Positions 36,458-47,317 of a stretch of 64,000 nucleotides of DNA are shown here, one piece after another. The translations under genes and the position numbers were made by a program. Below the pieces are notes generated by a model. The model was not told the origin of the DNA. It made no database searches and saw only the letters and a list, made by a program, of their open reading frames with translations. How positions within the stretch are numbered: the first letter of the stretch is position 1; each line of letters begins with the position of its first letter. This DNA comes from Allolobophora icterica (lineage: Eukaryota; Annelida; Clitellata; Crassiclitellata; Lumbricidae): positions 76,183,268 through 76,247,267 of the forward strand of contig OY744606.1 of NCBI GenBank assembly GCA_963556255.1. Reading direction: 5' to 3'.

Positions 36458-36798
36458 CAGTGGCGTCACTAGGGCTGGTGTCACCCGGTGCGGTAAGTCA
36501 TGGTGTCACCCTGAAAAAAGTGATGACCTTGTTTAGGAATTCGTCTCCCCCCAAAAAGTGATGACCTTTTTTAGGAATTCGTCTCCCAAAAAAGTTATGA
36601 CCTTTTTATAGGAATTCGTCTCCCAAAAAAAGTGATGACCTTTTTTAAGGAATTCGTCTTCCAAAAAACTAGATGACCTTTTTCTAAGGAATTCCTCCTC
36701 TTCCAAAAATTTCATCATTTTCTCATGTTGGGTGTCACCCCCTCTGAGGGTGTCACCCGGTGCGGTCCGCACCCCCGCACCCCATCGTGACGCCACTG
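36458..36798. mobile_element. hAT-type MITE, CAGTGGCGTCAC family
   Basis: Termini CAGTGGCGTCACTAGGG and (inverted) CAGTGGCGTCACGATGG; 341 bp. The perfect duplication is ctgggtca (36450-36457, 36799-36806). The interior is five tandem units of about 37 bp built on gtgatgacctttttagg aattcgtct, the inverse of the ggtcatcaa module in the 27030 element. Confidence 0.93.
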
Positions 36799-37030
36799 CT
36801 GGGTCATTGCGGCTATACGAGAATGCATCACGCGCTTTTCGGAAATTTTTAGGTTTCCAGTGTTGTTTCGTTATTGGCTGGGACTCGGACACTGAATAAT
36901 GAACTATTCTTCCACCACAATCCAATTTTAATCTAACACTAAAGATATGGAAGTAGATCAGACCCATGGATCGTAATCCAGACCTCTAAGGCGCTTTATG
37001 CACGTTTTGTTTTGTGCGCCTGTCAGACGC

Positions 37031-37071
<41 letters not shown>

Positions 37072-37161
37072 GGCAGACAGACAGGCAGGCTATACTTACT
37101 TATGACGCTACTGTACTTGGACAGAAAGAGTGAGACCGTCAAAGACGCTATAGCCAATGTC

Positions 37162-37990
37162 CAGGGCTGTGGTCGAGGGTATACGCGGGTATACAGCGTA
37201 TAGCCTACGGGCCTCTAGACTCTAGAGCAGAGTTTTTCAAACTGTGGTCCGCGGACCCCTGGGGGTCCGCGAAGGATTTGGCGGGGTCCGCGAGAGCGTT
37301 CTGAAAATAATGTATGCTTAACACTGTATGGTTTTATCAATAACAGCCTGTGTTTTCAAATTCATACGCTACTTATAGTGTGCCTGTAACTGTATGATCC
37401 ACAAGGATCCAATTGGGTATTCGATCACACCAGTTTTGTGATGCTGACAGTGCCTAGGCCTATCCAAACTAGCACCAATTACGGACAGTTTTTGCAAAGA
37501 AAAGCAAGCACATCCCTCTCGCTGACATTAATTACTGGCTTTTGGCTGTGACTGTAGCCTACGTGTTCCATAGTTATTGCAGGGAGTTAATAGCAATTTA
37601 TAATTTAGTGTTACTTTTTACATTATAATAGTCCTCAGCGTCATAAATAAGCAAGCGTGTAGTGTGGAAATAGCTATCTGCCTGTTATTTTTATCAAAAA
37701 TTTTAACAATAGGGGCGTAAATTTTGCTTTGTAAATACTGGGGGTCCGCGAGCTATGCCTAGAAAAAATAGGGGTCCCTGGTCCAAAAAGTTTGAAAACC
37801 TCTGCTCTAGAGACCGTATACTCACCTGAGTCACCTCACAAATATTTTTATTTATTTATATTAAAATACTGTAGCGTACCGGTATACTCACAAAATACTG
37901 TAGCGTATACTCACCTCTAATTAAATTTGTTTCGGAAAACTAACCGGTAGCGTGTAGACCCTACTCACCTCTAGTTTTACCACTACAGCC
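37162..37990. mobile_element. hAT-type MITE, CAGGGCTGTAGTGG family, host of a second MITE
   Basis: The left end CAGGGCTGTGGTCGAGGG and right end (inverted) ggctgtagtggtaaaac match the elements at 45062 and 57160. gggtatacagcgtat and gtagcgtatactcacct subterminal motifs are shared. Removing the inner element leaves about 250 bp, the size of the 45062 copy. Flanking duplication is degenerate. Confidence 0.75.
37228..37804. mobile_element. hAT-type MITE, CAGAGTTTTTCAAACT family
   Basis: Termini CAGAGTTTTTCAAACT and (inverted) CAGAGGTTTTCAAACTTT; 577 bp. The perfect duplication is ctctagag (37220-37227, 37805-37812). tggtccgcgga and gggggtccgcga motifs repeat at both ends. It is nested in the 37162 element. 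Confidence 0.93.
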
Positions 37991-38161
37991 TATAGTCCCA
38001 ATACTATACTTGTTATATAATAAGAGGTCGTCGACTGCAGCCCTGCCAATGTCCCTCATAAAGCTATCAACGTTACTGACGTCTGGTCATTGATGGATGA
38101 TCACTGCTGATATTATACGCCTTCGTGAGATTCTTGTCATGCGCTATTTAAATATCCATAT

Positions 38162-38189
38162 CATATACATACATACATACATACATACA

Positions 38190-38223
<34 letters not shown>

Positions 38224-38243
38224 CATACATACATACATACATA
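38162..38243. repeat. (CATA)n array, left part
   Basis: cata units interrupted once at 38216-38222; split from 38510-38608 by a MITE. Confidence 0.95.
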
Positions 38244-38509
38244 TAGTGCTTTTTTCAAGAAAAAAAGTTCCGGAACGGAACAATAGGTTCCGGAACGCAA
38301 CAATTATGGGCTGGCTAAAATCACGAGAAAAACGGGATTGGGAGTTGGGAGGGGTCTCAATAAACACTGAAAACAGTTCAAAAACACTGAAATTAAATTA
38401 AACTAACTAAATTATTGTTTTAATAATTTAAAAAAATAAATTATTTTTTAGTAGCTGAAAAAGGTGCCGGAACGCCGTTCCGGCTCGTTCCCGCTGAAAA
38501 AAAGCCCTG
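38244..38509. mobile_element. hAT-type MITE inside CATA array
   Basis: Termini TAGTGCTTTTTTCA and (inverted) CAGGGCTTTTTTTCA enclose gttccggaacgg motifs at both ends; 266 bp. Flanks catacata (38236-38243, 38510-38517) match, but the target is itself a CATA repeat, so the duplication is not independent evidence. Confidence 0.8.
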
Positions 38510-38608
38510 CATACATACATACATACATACATACATACATACATACATACATACATACATACATACATACATACATACATACATACATACATACATACAT
38601 ACATACAT
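38510..38608. repeat. (CATA)n array, right part
   Basis: About 24 cata units continuing the array left of the MITE. Confidence 0.95.
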
Positions 38609-38784
38609 AAATGCATACTTGATATCCATCTCTATGAGGTCGCCGGTGCTACAGAGACTTAATTCGTGCTCGCATTGATGGCATCATGCTATGAAGTCGG
38701 TCTATGCGCCTCAAGCTTCACCCTGCCAAATCCCAGCTCATCTGCCTGACTGTTACCCTAATAGATATAATTAGCATCTATGCA

Positions 38785-39010
38785 AGGACGTTATTTGGGA
38801 GCATTAATTTTGCTCCCCCTTAATTTAAAAAAAAAGGAAAAAGGATGGAATAAGAAAAGGAGGAAGAAATTGGGTAAAAAGGAAAAAATGATACTCAAAT
38901 TTTATTCAGCGACGTCATTATCATGCAGCATTGGCTTACAGTTTTGCACATGAAGACTAAATACAAAACTTAACAAGCGGGCCAAGTTCCCCCGGAAAAA
39001 TACTAAATCC
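38785..39010. mobile_element. Truncated relative of the 40311 MITE
   Basis: ggacgttatttggg, ggtaaaaaggaaaaaatgatactc, gcagcattggct and acaaaacttaacaagc parallel 40311-40510. The right terminus is missing. Confidence 0.65.
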
Positions 39011-39024
39011 CCCCCAAAAAACTG

Positions 39025-39180
39025 GGACAAAAGGGAGGGAAAGTAAGGATAGGAAAGCGGAGAGGACACGCTCGAGGAATGGCAGGGGATGGAGATGAAG
39101 AGGGAAGGGAAAGGGACAAAAAGCGAGGGGAGGTAAGGATAAGGAAGCGGAGAGGACGGGACTGGAGGGCAGAGGACGGA
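39025..39180 (+). repeat. Purine-rich two-unit repeat
   Basis: gtaaggata.g.aagcggagagga occurs at 39040-39066 and 39131-39157 within ggga-rich sequence. Confidence 0.7.
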
Positions 39181-39253
39181 AGGCGATTTGCCTTGACTTG
39201 ATTTTGCCTCTGGCTTCGGGCCTGCATAGGAGGATGAGCAAACAGGCGGAGGT

Positions 39254-39287
39254 CTTTTGGAGGATCACTCCGGTGATCCTCCAAAAG
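39254..39287. repeat. 15-bp-arm perfect hairpin
   Basis: cttttggaggatcac and its exact inverse flank tccg. There is no T-tract after it; function unknown. Confidence 0.85.
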
Positions 39288-39494
39288 AGCATAGACAACA
39301 ACAACAACAACAACAAAAACAACAACAACAACATTACGTTTATTGGTCCAAAACTGCAGATATTAATTTTTTTCCTTGACTATAACAACAAACTCTAAAC
39401 AATCATCTCAAAATAACAAACAGAAATAATAGTAATTCTCAAATAAATCAGTTCCTATTCAGGTTAAGAAGAAAACACTGTTTGTTTAGGATAA

Positions 39495-39910
39495 TCAATC
39501 AAGTTGAGAAGAAACATGCAAGAAGTAGTAGTCTTCGAGGTATAAGGAGTAGGATCTCAATGGGATGCTCAGAAGGGAGTGATTGCAGAATTTCAGAGAG
39601 GAGGAGACTGGAGGCCGAGATAGAGAAAGATGATGATGAGCCAGGATGGTTGGACGATCAATAACTGGCGAATGTAAGAAGATTGAGAGGTTTGAAGGGC
39701 GTTGTGGGCGAGTGATACAATTTTGTAATGGATAAGCTGAGGGACTTTTAGCCAATGAAGTGATTTCAGAACAGGGGTTATGTGGTGGTGTTTGGGAGTT
39801 TTTGGTGACTGCGCGGGCGAGGGCATTCTGGACTGTTTGCAGGCATTTTATCTGAGAAGAGTCGATGTTGTAGAAAAGGGAATTACAGTAATAGAGTTTA
39901 AATGGACAAC
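39495..39910 (-). pseudogene. L2/CR1-like RT remnant
   Basis: Two minus frames combine to YYCNSLFYNIDSSQIKCLQ, TVQNALARAVTK and, after a shift, HHITPVLKSLHWLKVPQ, IHYKIVSLAHNALQ. This is a canonical L2/CR1 RT C-terminal region. Frameshifted and truncated. Confidence 0.75.
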
Positions 39911-40156
39911 TCATTGTGCAGGCAGTATAGTGATGATCTCTCGATTGCGCGTCATCTAACGGCTGCAGGTACGAACCTGCTGAACAGACTCCAGTTAATA
40001 ACCTTCAACAATTAGCCTAAGCTGCTCATCCACTCTTGTCTCGGTCACCAAGCAGTTGAACTTAGTTGGTCATCGCCATGGGATTTGTTCACCGTTTGCT
40101 TAAGGACCGATTGCAAAACAGGAAATGAGCACTTCAAGCTCTGTGTTCCGTACACT

Positions 40157-40290
40157 CATGGGCGTCCGCAGGGAATTTTTCTAGAGGGCAAAATTTTTCT
40201 AGAGGAGGCAAAATGACGTTTTTGCACATTCATGAACACAGAAAACGAGACAATTTCCAGCCCCCTTGCCGCCCCCTTTCGAAGCCCATG
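40157..40290. mobile_element. hAT-type mini-MITE, CATGGGCGTCCGC
   Basis: Termini CATGGGCGTCCGC and (inverted) CATGGGCTTCGAA; only 134 bp. The perfect duplication is cgtacact (40149-40156, 40291-40298). Confidence 0.88.
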
Positions 40291-40310
40291 CGTACACTAT
40301 TGAATACGAC

Positions 40311-40572
40311 CAGTAACGTCATTTGGGGGAGGGGAGGTTTTTGTCCCTTGATTTTTGGGGAAAAGGAAAAAGTACGGAACAAGAAAAGAGGAAGAAAAAG
40401 GGGTAAAAAATGATACTGAAGTTCAGGGACGTCGTATTGTGCAGCATTGGCTCAGTTTTGCACATGCATGTAGGCTAAATGCAAAACTTAACGAGCTGGC
40501 CAAGTTTCCCCGGAAAAATACTTAAATATCGTCCCTGCCCCCCAACTGAAAAGAGCTGAAATTACGTCCCTG
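40311..40572. mobile_element. hAT-type MITE, CAGNNACGT family
   Basis: Termini CAGTAACGTCATTT and (inverted) CAGGGACGTAATTT; 262 bp. The perfect duplication is aatacgac (40303-40310, 40573-40580). It begins 12 bp after the right duplication of the 40157 element. Confidence 0.9.
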
Positions 40573-40609
40573 AATACGACAGGCATTGCTTTATACATAA
40601 CGTCTTCCC

Positions 40610-40885
40610 TCTAACAGAAGAAGAACAGTCCCTTAAGCCATGGGTATGAAGTATTAGCAACTTCATTTTCTTAGTCTCGGCATTATGAGGACGGGTGGCC
40701 AGACCTCTCCCTCGCCATCTCATCATCACACCGACAGTGTGCGATAAGTGTACTCACTATAGCTGATTTGGCTATGGGGTGCAGGTGGAGCAGAAATTTC
40801 TAACCAAATTTCTGCAGTGGAATGGATTTGAACCCCCGACCTGTCGATTGTGCACGCTAACCACTACACTACCGAGCACCCCTAA
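40610..40885 (-). mobile_element. tRNA-derived SINE family A, full copy, inverted
   Basis: Box A (inverse ctaaccactacactaccgag at 40858), box B (inverse gatttgaaccccc), complete body, and the tail (inverse gaagaagaac) at the low-coordinate end. Confidence 0.8.
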
Positions 40886-41736
40886 CAGAAACTTCTCATT
40901 AGAAATGCAATATCGGTGTTGGTGACATCCATCTGCCGTTAATTAAGAAATGCAAGCAACACGACGTCTCCATGTCAATAAACTTTTATTTCAATAATAT
41001 ACTCTAAGAAAATGTATCCGCGTAAAAAGTCAACATGTCATGACTATCGACTGACACGAAAATTTGAATTAACAAACGAGTGAATATCTTGAACGACACA
41101 AATACAGCTCTAAATTCATATATAAACATCTCTGCCAACTGGTGTAACAGCTGGTTTGCTACAGTTACCCCATGCATGGAAATCTTCATTTGTAAAGATC
41201 TGTCCAGTTTACACACCCTGTTGGGATCAAGCCATAAGCAGGGTGCAGTCTGTGGCTGGGAGCAGTGACAGGCATCTCTGACATGATCAGAATGAAGGGG
41301 AAATGCATGCCAATGGGAGAATGTGATTTTGTGAGGGGTACCTCCCCACTTACCTCACCCCACAGATCACACCCTGGCCATGGATGCTGTAGGAATCCAG
41401 AGTGAAATAAAATACCTTTTGAGAGCCTTTTACATTCTCAATTTCTCCAGAGAACATGACTGTAACTAATAACTAACATGAAAATCTAATGCCAGACACG
41501 ACTGAGGAGACAGAGATAGGTAAAGTTTCTAATGAGAATACAAACGGATATTTGAAAATAAAAAACTACAGGTATGCACTCGGCTGCGCAGTTGCTAAGA
41601 CGATCCAGCTTCCCTTGCAGCTTTGACAAACACATCATAGACAACTAAACACATGCAGGTAAAAGTTTTACAAATGTCAACAGATGCTACGTTCAGAAGA
41701 TCATTTATTTGTAACGAAATTATGCTTACGCTGATG

Positions 41737-42092
41737 CAGTGTGGGAATTGCCGGAAAAAGACTGGGGTGGAGGGCTTGAACATTTTATCTGTATTTACAA
41801 ACTGACGTCAACGAAATTTGAAAGCAGCTGATTTCAGCGCAAGCAGTTTTGCAGCTCAGACTCGAATGAAAATCAATTCCTTTGTTGAGAAAATTCAAAA
41901 ATGCATACATGATGCACCATGGAAATTTCTTCTCTTTGTCAGAGACTTAGAGTCAAATAATGCTAAATAACACTAGCACAACGGACGTTGTTAGAAACAA
42001 CCTCCTGGGGTATGCAATGAAGACTTTACCTTAACTGGGGTCCTACGAAAGACTTGGGGGCTGAACCCCAAGCCCCGACAATTCCCACCCTG
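41737..42092. mobile_element. hAT-type MITE, CAGGGTGGGAATT family, copy 3
   Basis: Termini CAGTGTGGGAATTGCCGG and (inverted) CAGGGTGGGAATTGTCGG; about 80-85% similar to the 21450 copy by eye and in the same orientation. Flanks cgctgatg and cactgctg match at six of eight; a 7/8 match is obtained if the end is moved three bases. Confidence 0.82.
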
Positions 42093-42384
42093 CACTGCTG
42101 ATGACAAATAGCTTCTAGTGAACTGGTGTTCGTAAGACAAAAGCAGTTCAATAAAACATAGCAGATCGACAAGATTGCTCTTCAAAAGGCGAAAATCATC
42201 TATAAAATTAACCATTCAACAATTCTTCATTATTTATGCAATGTTTAATTAAATTAGTTTCTTCTGCTCACAGAAATCTTACTAAAGAAGCCAACCCTTG
42301 TCTACAAAAACGTCCGAAAATATCACTGCAGGTAAGAATAACTGCTTAGTACAGACAAAATTGCAAATCACATCTTGCGCAGGT

Positions 42385-42510
42385 TTCCATAGCGACACGA
42401 TGTAGAACACAGTAAAAAAAACTCTTGCAAATATTTTCCGTGGCTCGCACACAATGGGCAACATTTCTGGACATACGTAGTTCACGCAACATTAATAATT
42501 AATAATTTCC
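42385..42510 (+). repeat. Distant copy of 35690-35805 repeat
   Basis: agcgacac.atgtag, cttgcaaatattttcc and ggctcgcacaca.tggg are shared. Type unknown. Confidence 0.6.
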
Positions 42511-43084
42511 TAGTTTATTCAATGGTCACAATCTCATATCCACGAAAAAGAATGAACTTCTCGGCAGTGTTCGAGAAATGGGTAACATTCTTGCACGAAA
42601 TGAAACAATTCCTGCACAAGCAAATTTGCCACCTGTAAACAAAACATAATTCACCACACAAAAATACCTCAACCTCACACACATACATTAGGGACCAATG
42701 CTTCCAACCTAAAATGGTTCAACTCTCAGCCAAACCAATTCCCTTCACCCTTAAAACAGTGTCACTATCAAACCTTCACATCATAGTAACTTCCATCATA
42801 CTGTTTCAATATCTCTTCAGCCACCATCACCTTTTACATTTGTGCTCTAAATTTACTAAATACTGTAGGAAAGCGGCTAGAAAATGATCAATTTGCTTAT
42901 GGACTTCCTTCCTGATCCAAATCCCATTCTTTCCCCACTCGAAGTATTGACGAAGTCAAACGTGATCTTGTCCAGTCCATAATGAAGGCAATTTACCTTA
43001 ACTAATATGAAGTAAAGAAACTTGTAAATTTTGTTCAGTTACAAAACTCTGCAATACTGCTGGATATTGTCGCTGTTAACACCT
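42511..43084. other. Decayed retroelement-like sequence
   Basis: AT-rich. ccatcataCTGTTTCAATATC and later words resemble worn L2 coding sequence leading into the 43085 terminus, without a clear motif. Confidence 0.25.
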
Positions 43085-43340
43085 TAATGACGAGCAGCAT
43101 TGGTTTCTCAGTTCCTTTTATTACACGCTCATTGTTGAAGTGTTAAGCAACCAAACCTAAGTAAATTTACCCCATAAAAAAGCACTGATTGACCGCATGT
43201 CATGCTCAGGTTAACACAGGCAGGTATCCAAAACATCATTCTTCCACATGGCTTAAGAGTTGTGCCATTCCCTCTCACTTGAGGAGGTGCTGCAAACATC
43301 TTTGATTACAATCACAATTACAATAAATGTCACATTACAT
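43085..43340 (+). mobile_element. L2-like 3' end with GATTACAATCAC tail
   Basis: gacgagcagcattggtttctcag and ttattacacgctc match 48528-48560. The 3' end carries gattacaatcacaattaca (43308-43328). Confidence 0.6.
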
Positions 43341-44930
43341 GACATTACATGACGCCACGAACAGAACACCAAACTTCAGACAAAGCTTTGCTTACATGCC
43401 GAAGCAGCAGAGCAAATGAACAACCAAGGAAGCTGGCAGAAACTAGCAGTGGCATCAGACAAAATGGAAGCGATCAAAGCCGTCTCCCACAAAAATCTAT
43501 GTACAGACGTCAAGAAAATGCAGTCAAGAGGAATGTGCCATAGAACTACAAAAGGTAAACAATAGCAAAACCAACAATGCAAATAGAAATCATGATTAAT
43601 TTGAACAATAAATAGAATATTGCAGTGAACTAACAACCAACAGGTAAACAAAAGGTATCGTCAGGTAAGGCAACCACTCGTATTCGTTACAAGGCGCTGT
43701 CAATAAGTGAAGTAATCGCATATTTGTTACGTGTCACTATAAAAAGGCAACGTAACTGCAGGTAAGGCAGTCAAAAATTTACTTCATTCGACTTTAGAAA
43801 ATAACATCAGAACAACACGTCCTTTGCCATATTAAGCGCCTATAAGGCGTTCTTCAGTGTGACCGATGTAAGGAGGTTCTGGGGTTTGTGAAAGGCAACA
43901 ATAAAGCAATCGTGACATATCTAAGAGTAGAATAGAATAGAATATGCAACCTAATCAATATGGTGCAAATACATAGATTCATACATACATGCTTACATAC
44001 ATACATACATACATATATATATATACATACAGAAACACTCGTACATACAAACAGAAGGACGCATATCAATTATGCACAGCCTACTTATTATGCCCTACAC
44101 CAAAACATTTCTCAACCAGCAATAAGATGTAAATTATGACTTTTTGGTATCAGTTCCAAGAAAACTAATTCTCTTAAAACCAATTTTTGCAACAAATTGA
44201 ACTGAATCCAGTCTACAGCCATACAGACACACATATATATAATACATGCAAGCATAAATATATACTGGCACATCATAACATAGAAATGTACATATATATA
44301 TATATAATTATATATGTATATATTATACACAAAAATGGTAAAGTTTACTTAACATTGCTTAAAAAGGTTAAGTAGATAACTATTGCATAGACATAAATGA
44401 TGTTTTAGTTTCAACGCCAAACCCCCGTTCCACTCCAGTTTAACAATAGCTATCGTTAAACGGTTTACTCCTGCAGATATCCCAAAGATCATTCCTCAAC
44501 AAGGTTTACGATTTACACCATTACCTCTCGTGAGTTTCTTTTGAACAGGCACCATATATATCTATGATTCGAAATACACAGTAAATGTAACTCATTTACA
44601 CCACTTAATGGTTTAAGGGAGTCGCACCATTGCCATTCATCCATTAACACAGCTACTGAGTTTAAACCTCCACTGGGACAACAACAGGCCTGCTGTACAG
44701 TGTCCACATCACAGCGGTTGTGCAAGTTTTCGCAGATTTTAACTTAAAGCCTGTGGTACAGATCAAAATACATGAGACCAAGCTGACCGGTGAACGTTAG
44801 AATTACATTAAAACGACAAGCTAACCAAGTTTGTCCCACAACTTGCCAACAGCGACAATCATATCTCAAACACATTCACAAATTCTTTACAATACAGCCA
44901 CCCCACCCCGCTCAACTCGATCATCCTCTG
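43341..44930. other. No recognisable gene
   Basis: AT-rich sequence with a short CATA run (43978-44015), a TA run (44288-44325) and no supported exon. It lies downstream of the convertase stop codon and could include 3' UTR, which the sequence alone cannot show. Confidence 0.35.
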
Positions 44931-44934
44931 ATCT

Positions 44935-45640
44935 CAGTCTTTCCTACGCCCCACCCACCCCGTCACTAATCTAAAATTCAACAACCAATTCACTTACAAA
45001 AGCACCTCGACTCTGGAACACTCTCCCTCCTGAATTCTGCAAATTCACAGTTCCTGCTGTTCAGGTCTGTAGTGGTAAAATTAGAGGTGAGTACACGCTA
45101 CCAGTTAGTTTTCCGAAACAAGTTAGAGGTGAGTATACGCTACAGTATTTTGTGAGTATACGCTACAGTATTTTGTGAGTATACGCTACAGTATTTTGTG
45201 AGTATACGCTACAGTATTTTAATATAAATAAATAGAAATATTTTGTGAGGTGAGTATATGGTCACTAGAGGCGAGTACACGCTGTATACCTGCGTATACC
45301 CTCAATGACAGCCCTGCTGCTGTTCACTTACCGTCATCTGCCTCAAACCTCGCTAACAATCACCCATCGGGCTTTCCATTCTAAACTAAAGTCTCACATC
45401 CTACCCTGCTCCACCCACCCCTCCACCTTCCAATCTCTCTCGTCCTGAACGACACCCACCTAATCTCCTCTGCCATCTTCTCTCCTTGGTATTCTAGTAA
45501 CTGAACTTGATTTTCTCCACTTGTTACAAATCTCTGGACAACCCCTCTGACATGACGTGGTGCTCGTGACTAAGCTGGTTCCCTGTGCACCACTTAAGTA
45601 GTGCTTTAGAAATCTGAAGCTTACAATTACAATTATAATT
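44935..45640 (+). mobile_element. L2-like 3' end split by a MITE
   Basis: Worn RT sequence (ctcgactctggaacactctccc, reading LWNTLP-like) is interrupted at 45062-45316. It continues with catcgggctttccattctaaac and ends gtgctttagaaatctg plus acaattacaattataa tail. Same subfamily as 1975-2215. Confidence 0.65.
45062..45316. mobile_element. hAT-type MITE, CAGGGCTGTAGTGG family
   Basis: Termini CAGGTCTGTAGTGGTA and (inverted) CAGGGCTGTCATTGAGG; 255 bp. The perfect duplication is ctgctgtt (45054-45061, 45317-45324). The interior has four tandem units of about 23 bp, gagtatacgctacagtat. Confidence 0.92.
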
Positions 45641-46329
45641 ACAAAACATAGCGTGGCACAACAATCACTAATGTGTCATGGGGGTCAACTGGGTGAGCAG
45701 CAGCAAGACATCCATAATTATTGCTAATATTTTGTAATACTAATTTTTCAATTTCTGAAAGATCGTCGACACCTGTTCAGTTATGAGTATTCAATGGATT
45801 AGATTCGATTAGATTAGTAATGATTTATTTTGATTATCAGAGTATAACTGTTTTGAATCTCATGGTATGAAATCTTGCACGTCGCTCACCACTTTAGTCA
45901 CTCTAAACATGTGATAATATAATGTACAAGGGTTATGGCTATATATACATTGAATGAGAATATTTTGAGACTGGCACCCTTACAGCCTGGTACCCTGTGG
46001 ACCTCGTGTACTGTTGCCTGAAATAAGGCTCAACCGTTTCTCTGCAGGCAGGGCTCGCAAATAGATACACGCCACACATTTGGGCGCACCAACAATGAAA
46101 ACCAGCTTAACAACACTGTTGAAAGATGCCTTAAAGGCCTTCTTCTCCTTGACCATCTGCAATTCTAACCATCCTGTACACACAGAAGTTAAACTCTTAG
46201 AGAGATGCAATCAGAACTTCTACACTGATCAGCTGGTGATATTGCAGACCTCACTGAAAAGTGCTTCTTGTCGCAAAGAACATCACCACAGAAACACCGA
46301 ACACTAACACCGGGTAGAGCCACATTTTT

Positions 46330-46550
46330 GTCTACACCGCGCAAAGTGCCAGCGCAAAAAGCTACCTTGGCGGAGGAACAGCGCCGCCATGCACTACACC
46401 TCATAAAGTGCCAGCATGCCATTCCACTATGCTAGGCAAGGTGCCAACACCAAATGCCAACCTGGCCTCAAAAGTGCCAGTGTGCCATTATACCTGACAA
46501 AATGCCAGTGCCAATTGCCACCGTGGCCTCGTAAAGTGCACAGACACCCA
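46330..46550. repeat. Degenerate AAAGTGCCAG minisatellite
   Basis: aa(a)gtgccag.g.cc words recur about every 45 bp at 46336-46520, directly downstream of the convertase stop codon, so probably in its 3' UTR. Confidence 0.5.
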
Positions 46551-47317
46551 CTACACCTGTGCTGTGATTGTCGTGTCTATTGTTTTGCCACTACCTGCCG
46601 CCTGGTTTGCACCACGATAGAACACTGGCACCTGACGGTAGTGTCGCTTCGACCAGCACAGTTTGTCACCAGCCTTCGCCTGAAGACAGCAGAAGATGAC
46701 AATGAAAGTGACAGCACAAACTGTGCCAAGGCACAGGACAAGGAATAGCACAATCACCCATGGCGACAGAAGCCCGGGTTCCACCATCGCCGTGGTGATA
46801 TCATCTCCAGTCGCCACCATTGTTGACAACAAAAATGTTGTAGAGAAAGCGGGAATTCCAATTTCATCGGTATTTTCCAACTCTGATGGAGGTATCGAGT
46901 CGGTGGCAAGAGGATCGGAGGAGCCCCGTGCGGTCTGTGATGGTGAGGTTCCCACAGTAGATAAAACACCTGTTTCTGACGTTGTAGGAGTCGATGCTTT
47001 TGGAGAGGGTAGCAATCGAAGAGTAGTTTTCAAAGGGGTCGATGTAACTGGTTTTGACGTCTTGGGTTTCACCGGTAGAAGACTTGAATGTGAAGACGAC
47101 AACTGTGTAGTAACAGAACTTGATGGAATGGAAGTTTCTTCGAATGCTGAAGAAAGCTCTTGAGATGCTGGTGCAGTCTCGGCAGACGGAATCGAAGGAG
47201 ATGTACTCGGGTGAGAGGTAGATACGTCATACTGTCTAGTGTCAAGATCAACCGGTGTCACATGTTCAGTAGATGTAACCTCTGGCCGCAGATTATTCCA
47301 GAGCTCAGTACAGAGGC
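46551..47317 (-). CDS. Convertase terminal exon (stalk, membrane span, tail)
   Basis: Acceptor tttctctgtcgcag. After LCTELWNNLRPEV comes about 180 residues of Ser/Thr/Pro. The span WVIVLFLVLCLGTVCAVTFI plus VIFCC follows, then a tail with KRHYRQVPVFYRG and the stop at 46551-46553. YRQV fits a YxxPhi adaptor-binding motif, which in furin-like enzymes steers recycling to the trans-Golgi network. Confidence 0.9.

Noticed and set aside
39936..39975. tRNA or hairpin at gcaggtacgaacctgc
   Set aside because: A short palindrome only; no box A and no tRNA-like stems.
45824..45829. Poly(A) signal AATAAA on the minus strand for the convertase gene
   Set aside because: The hexamer is present about 720 nt after the stop, but AT-rich sequence offers several others (for example 40985). 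The transcript end cannot be chosen from sequence alone.
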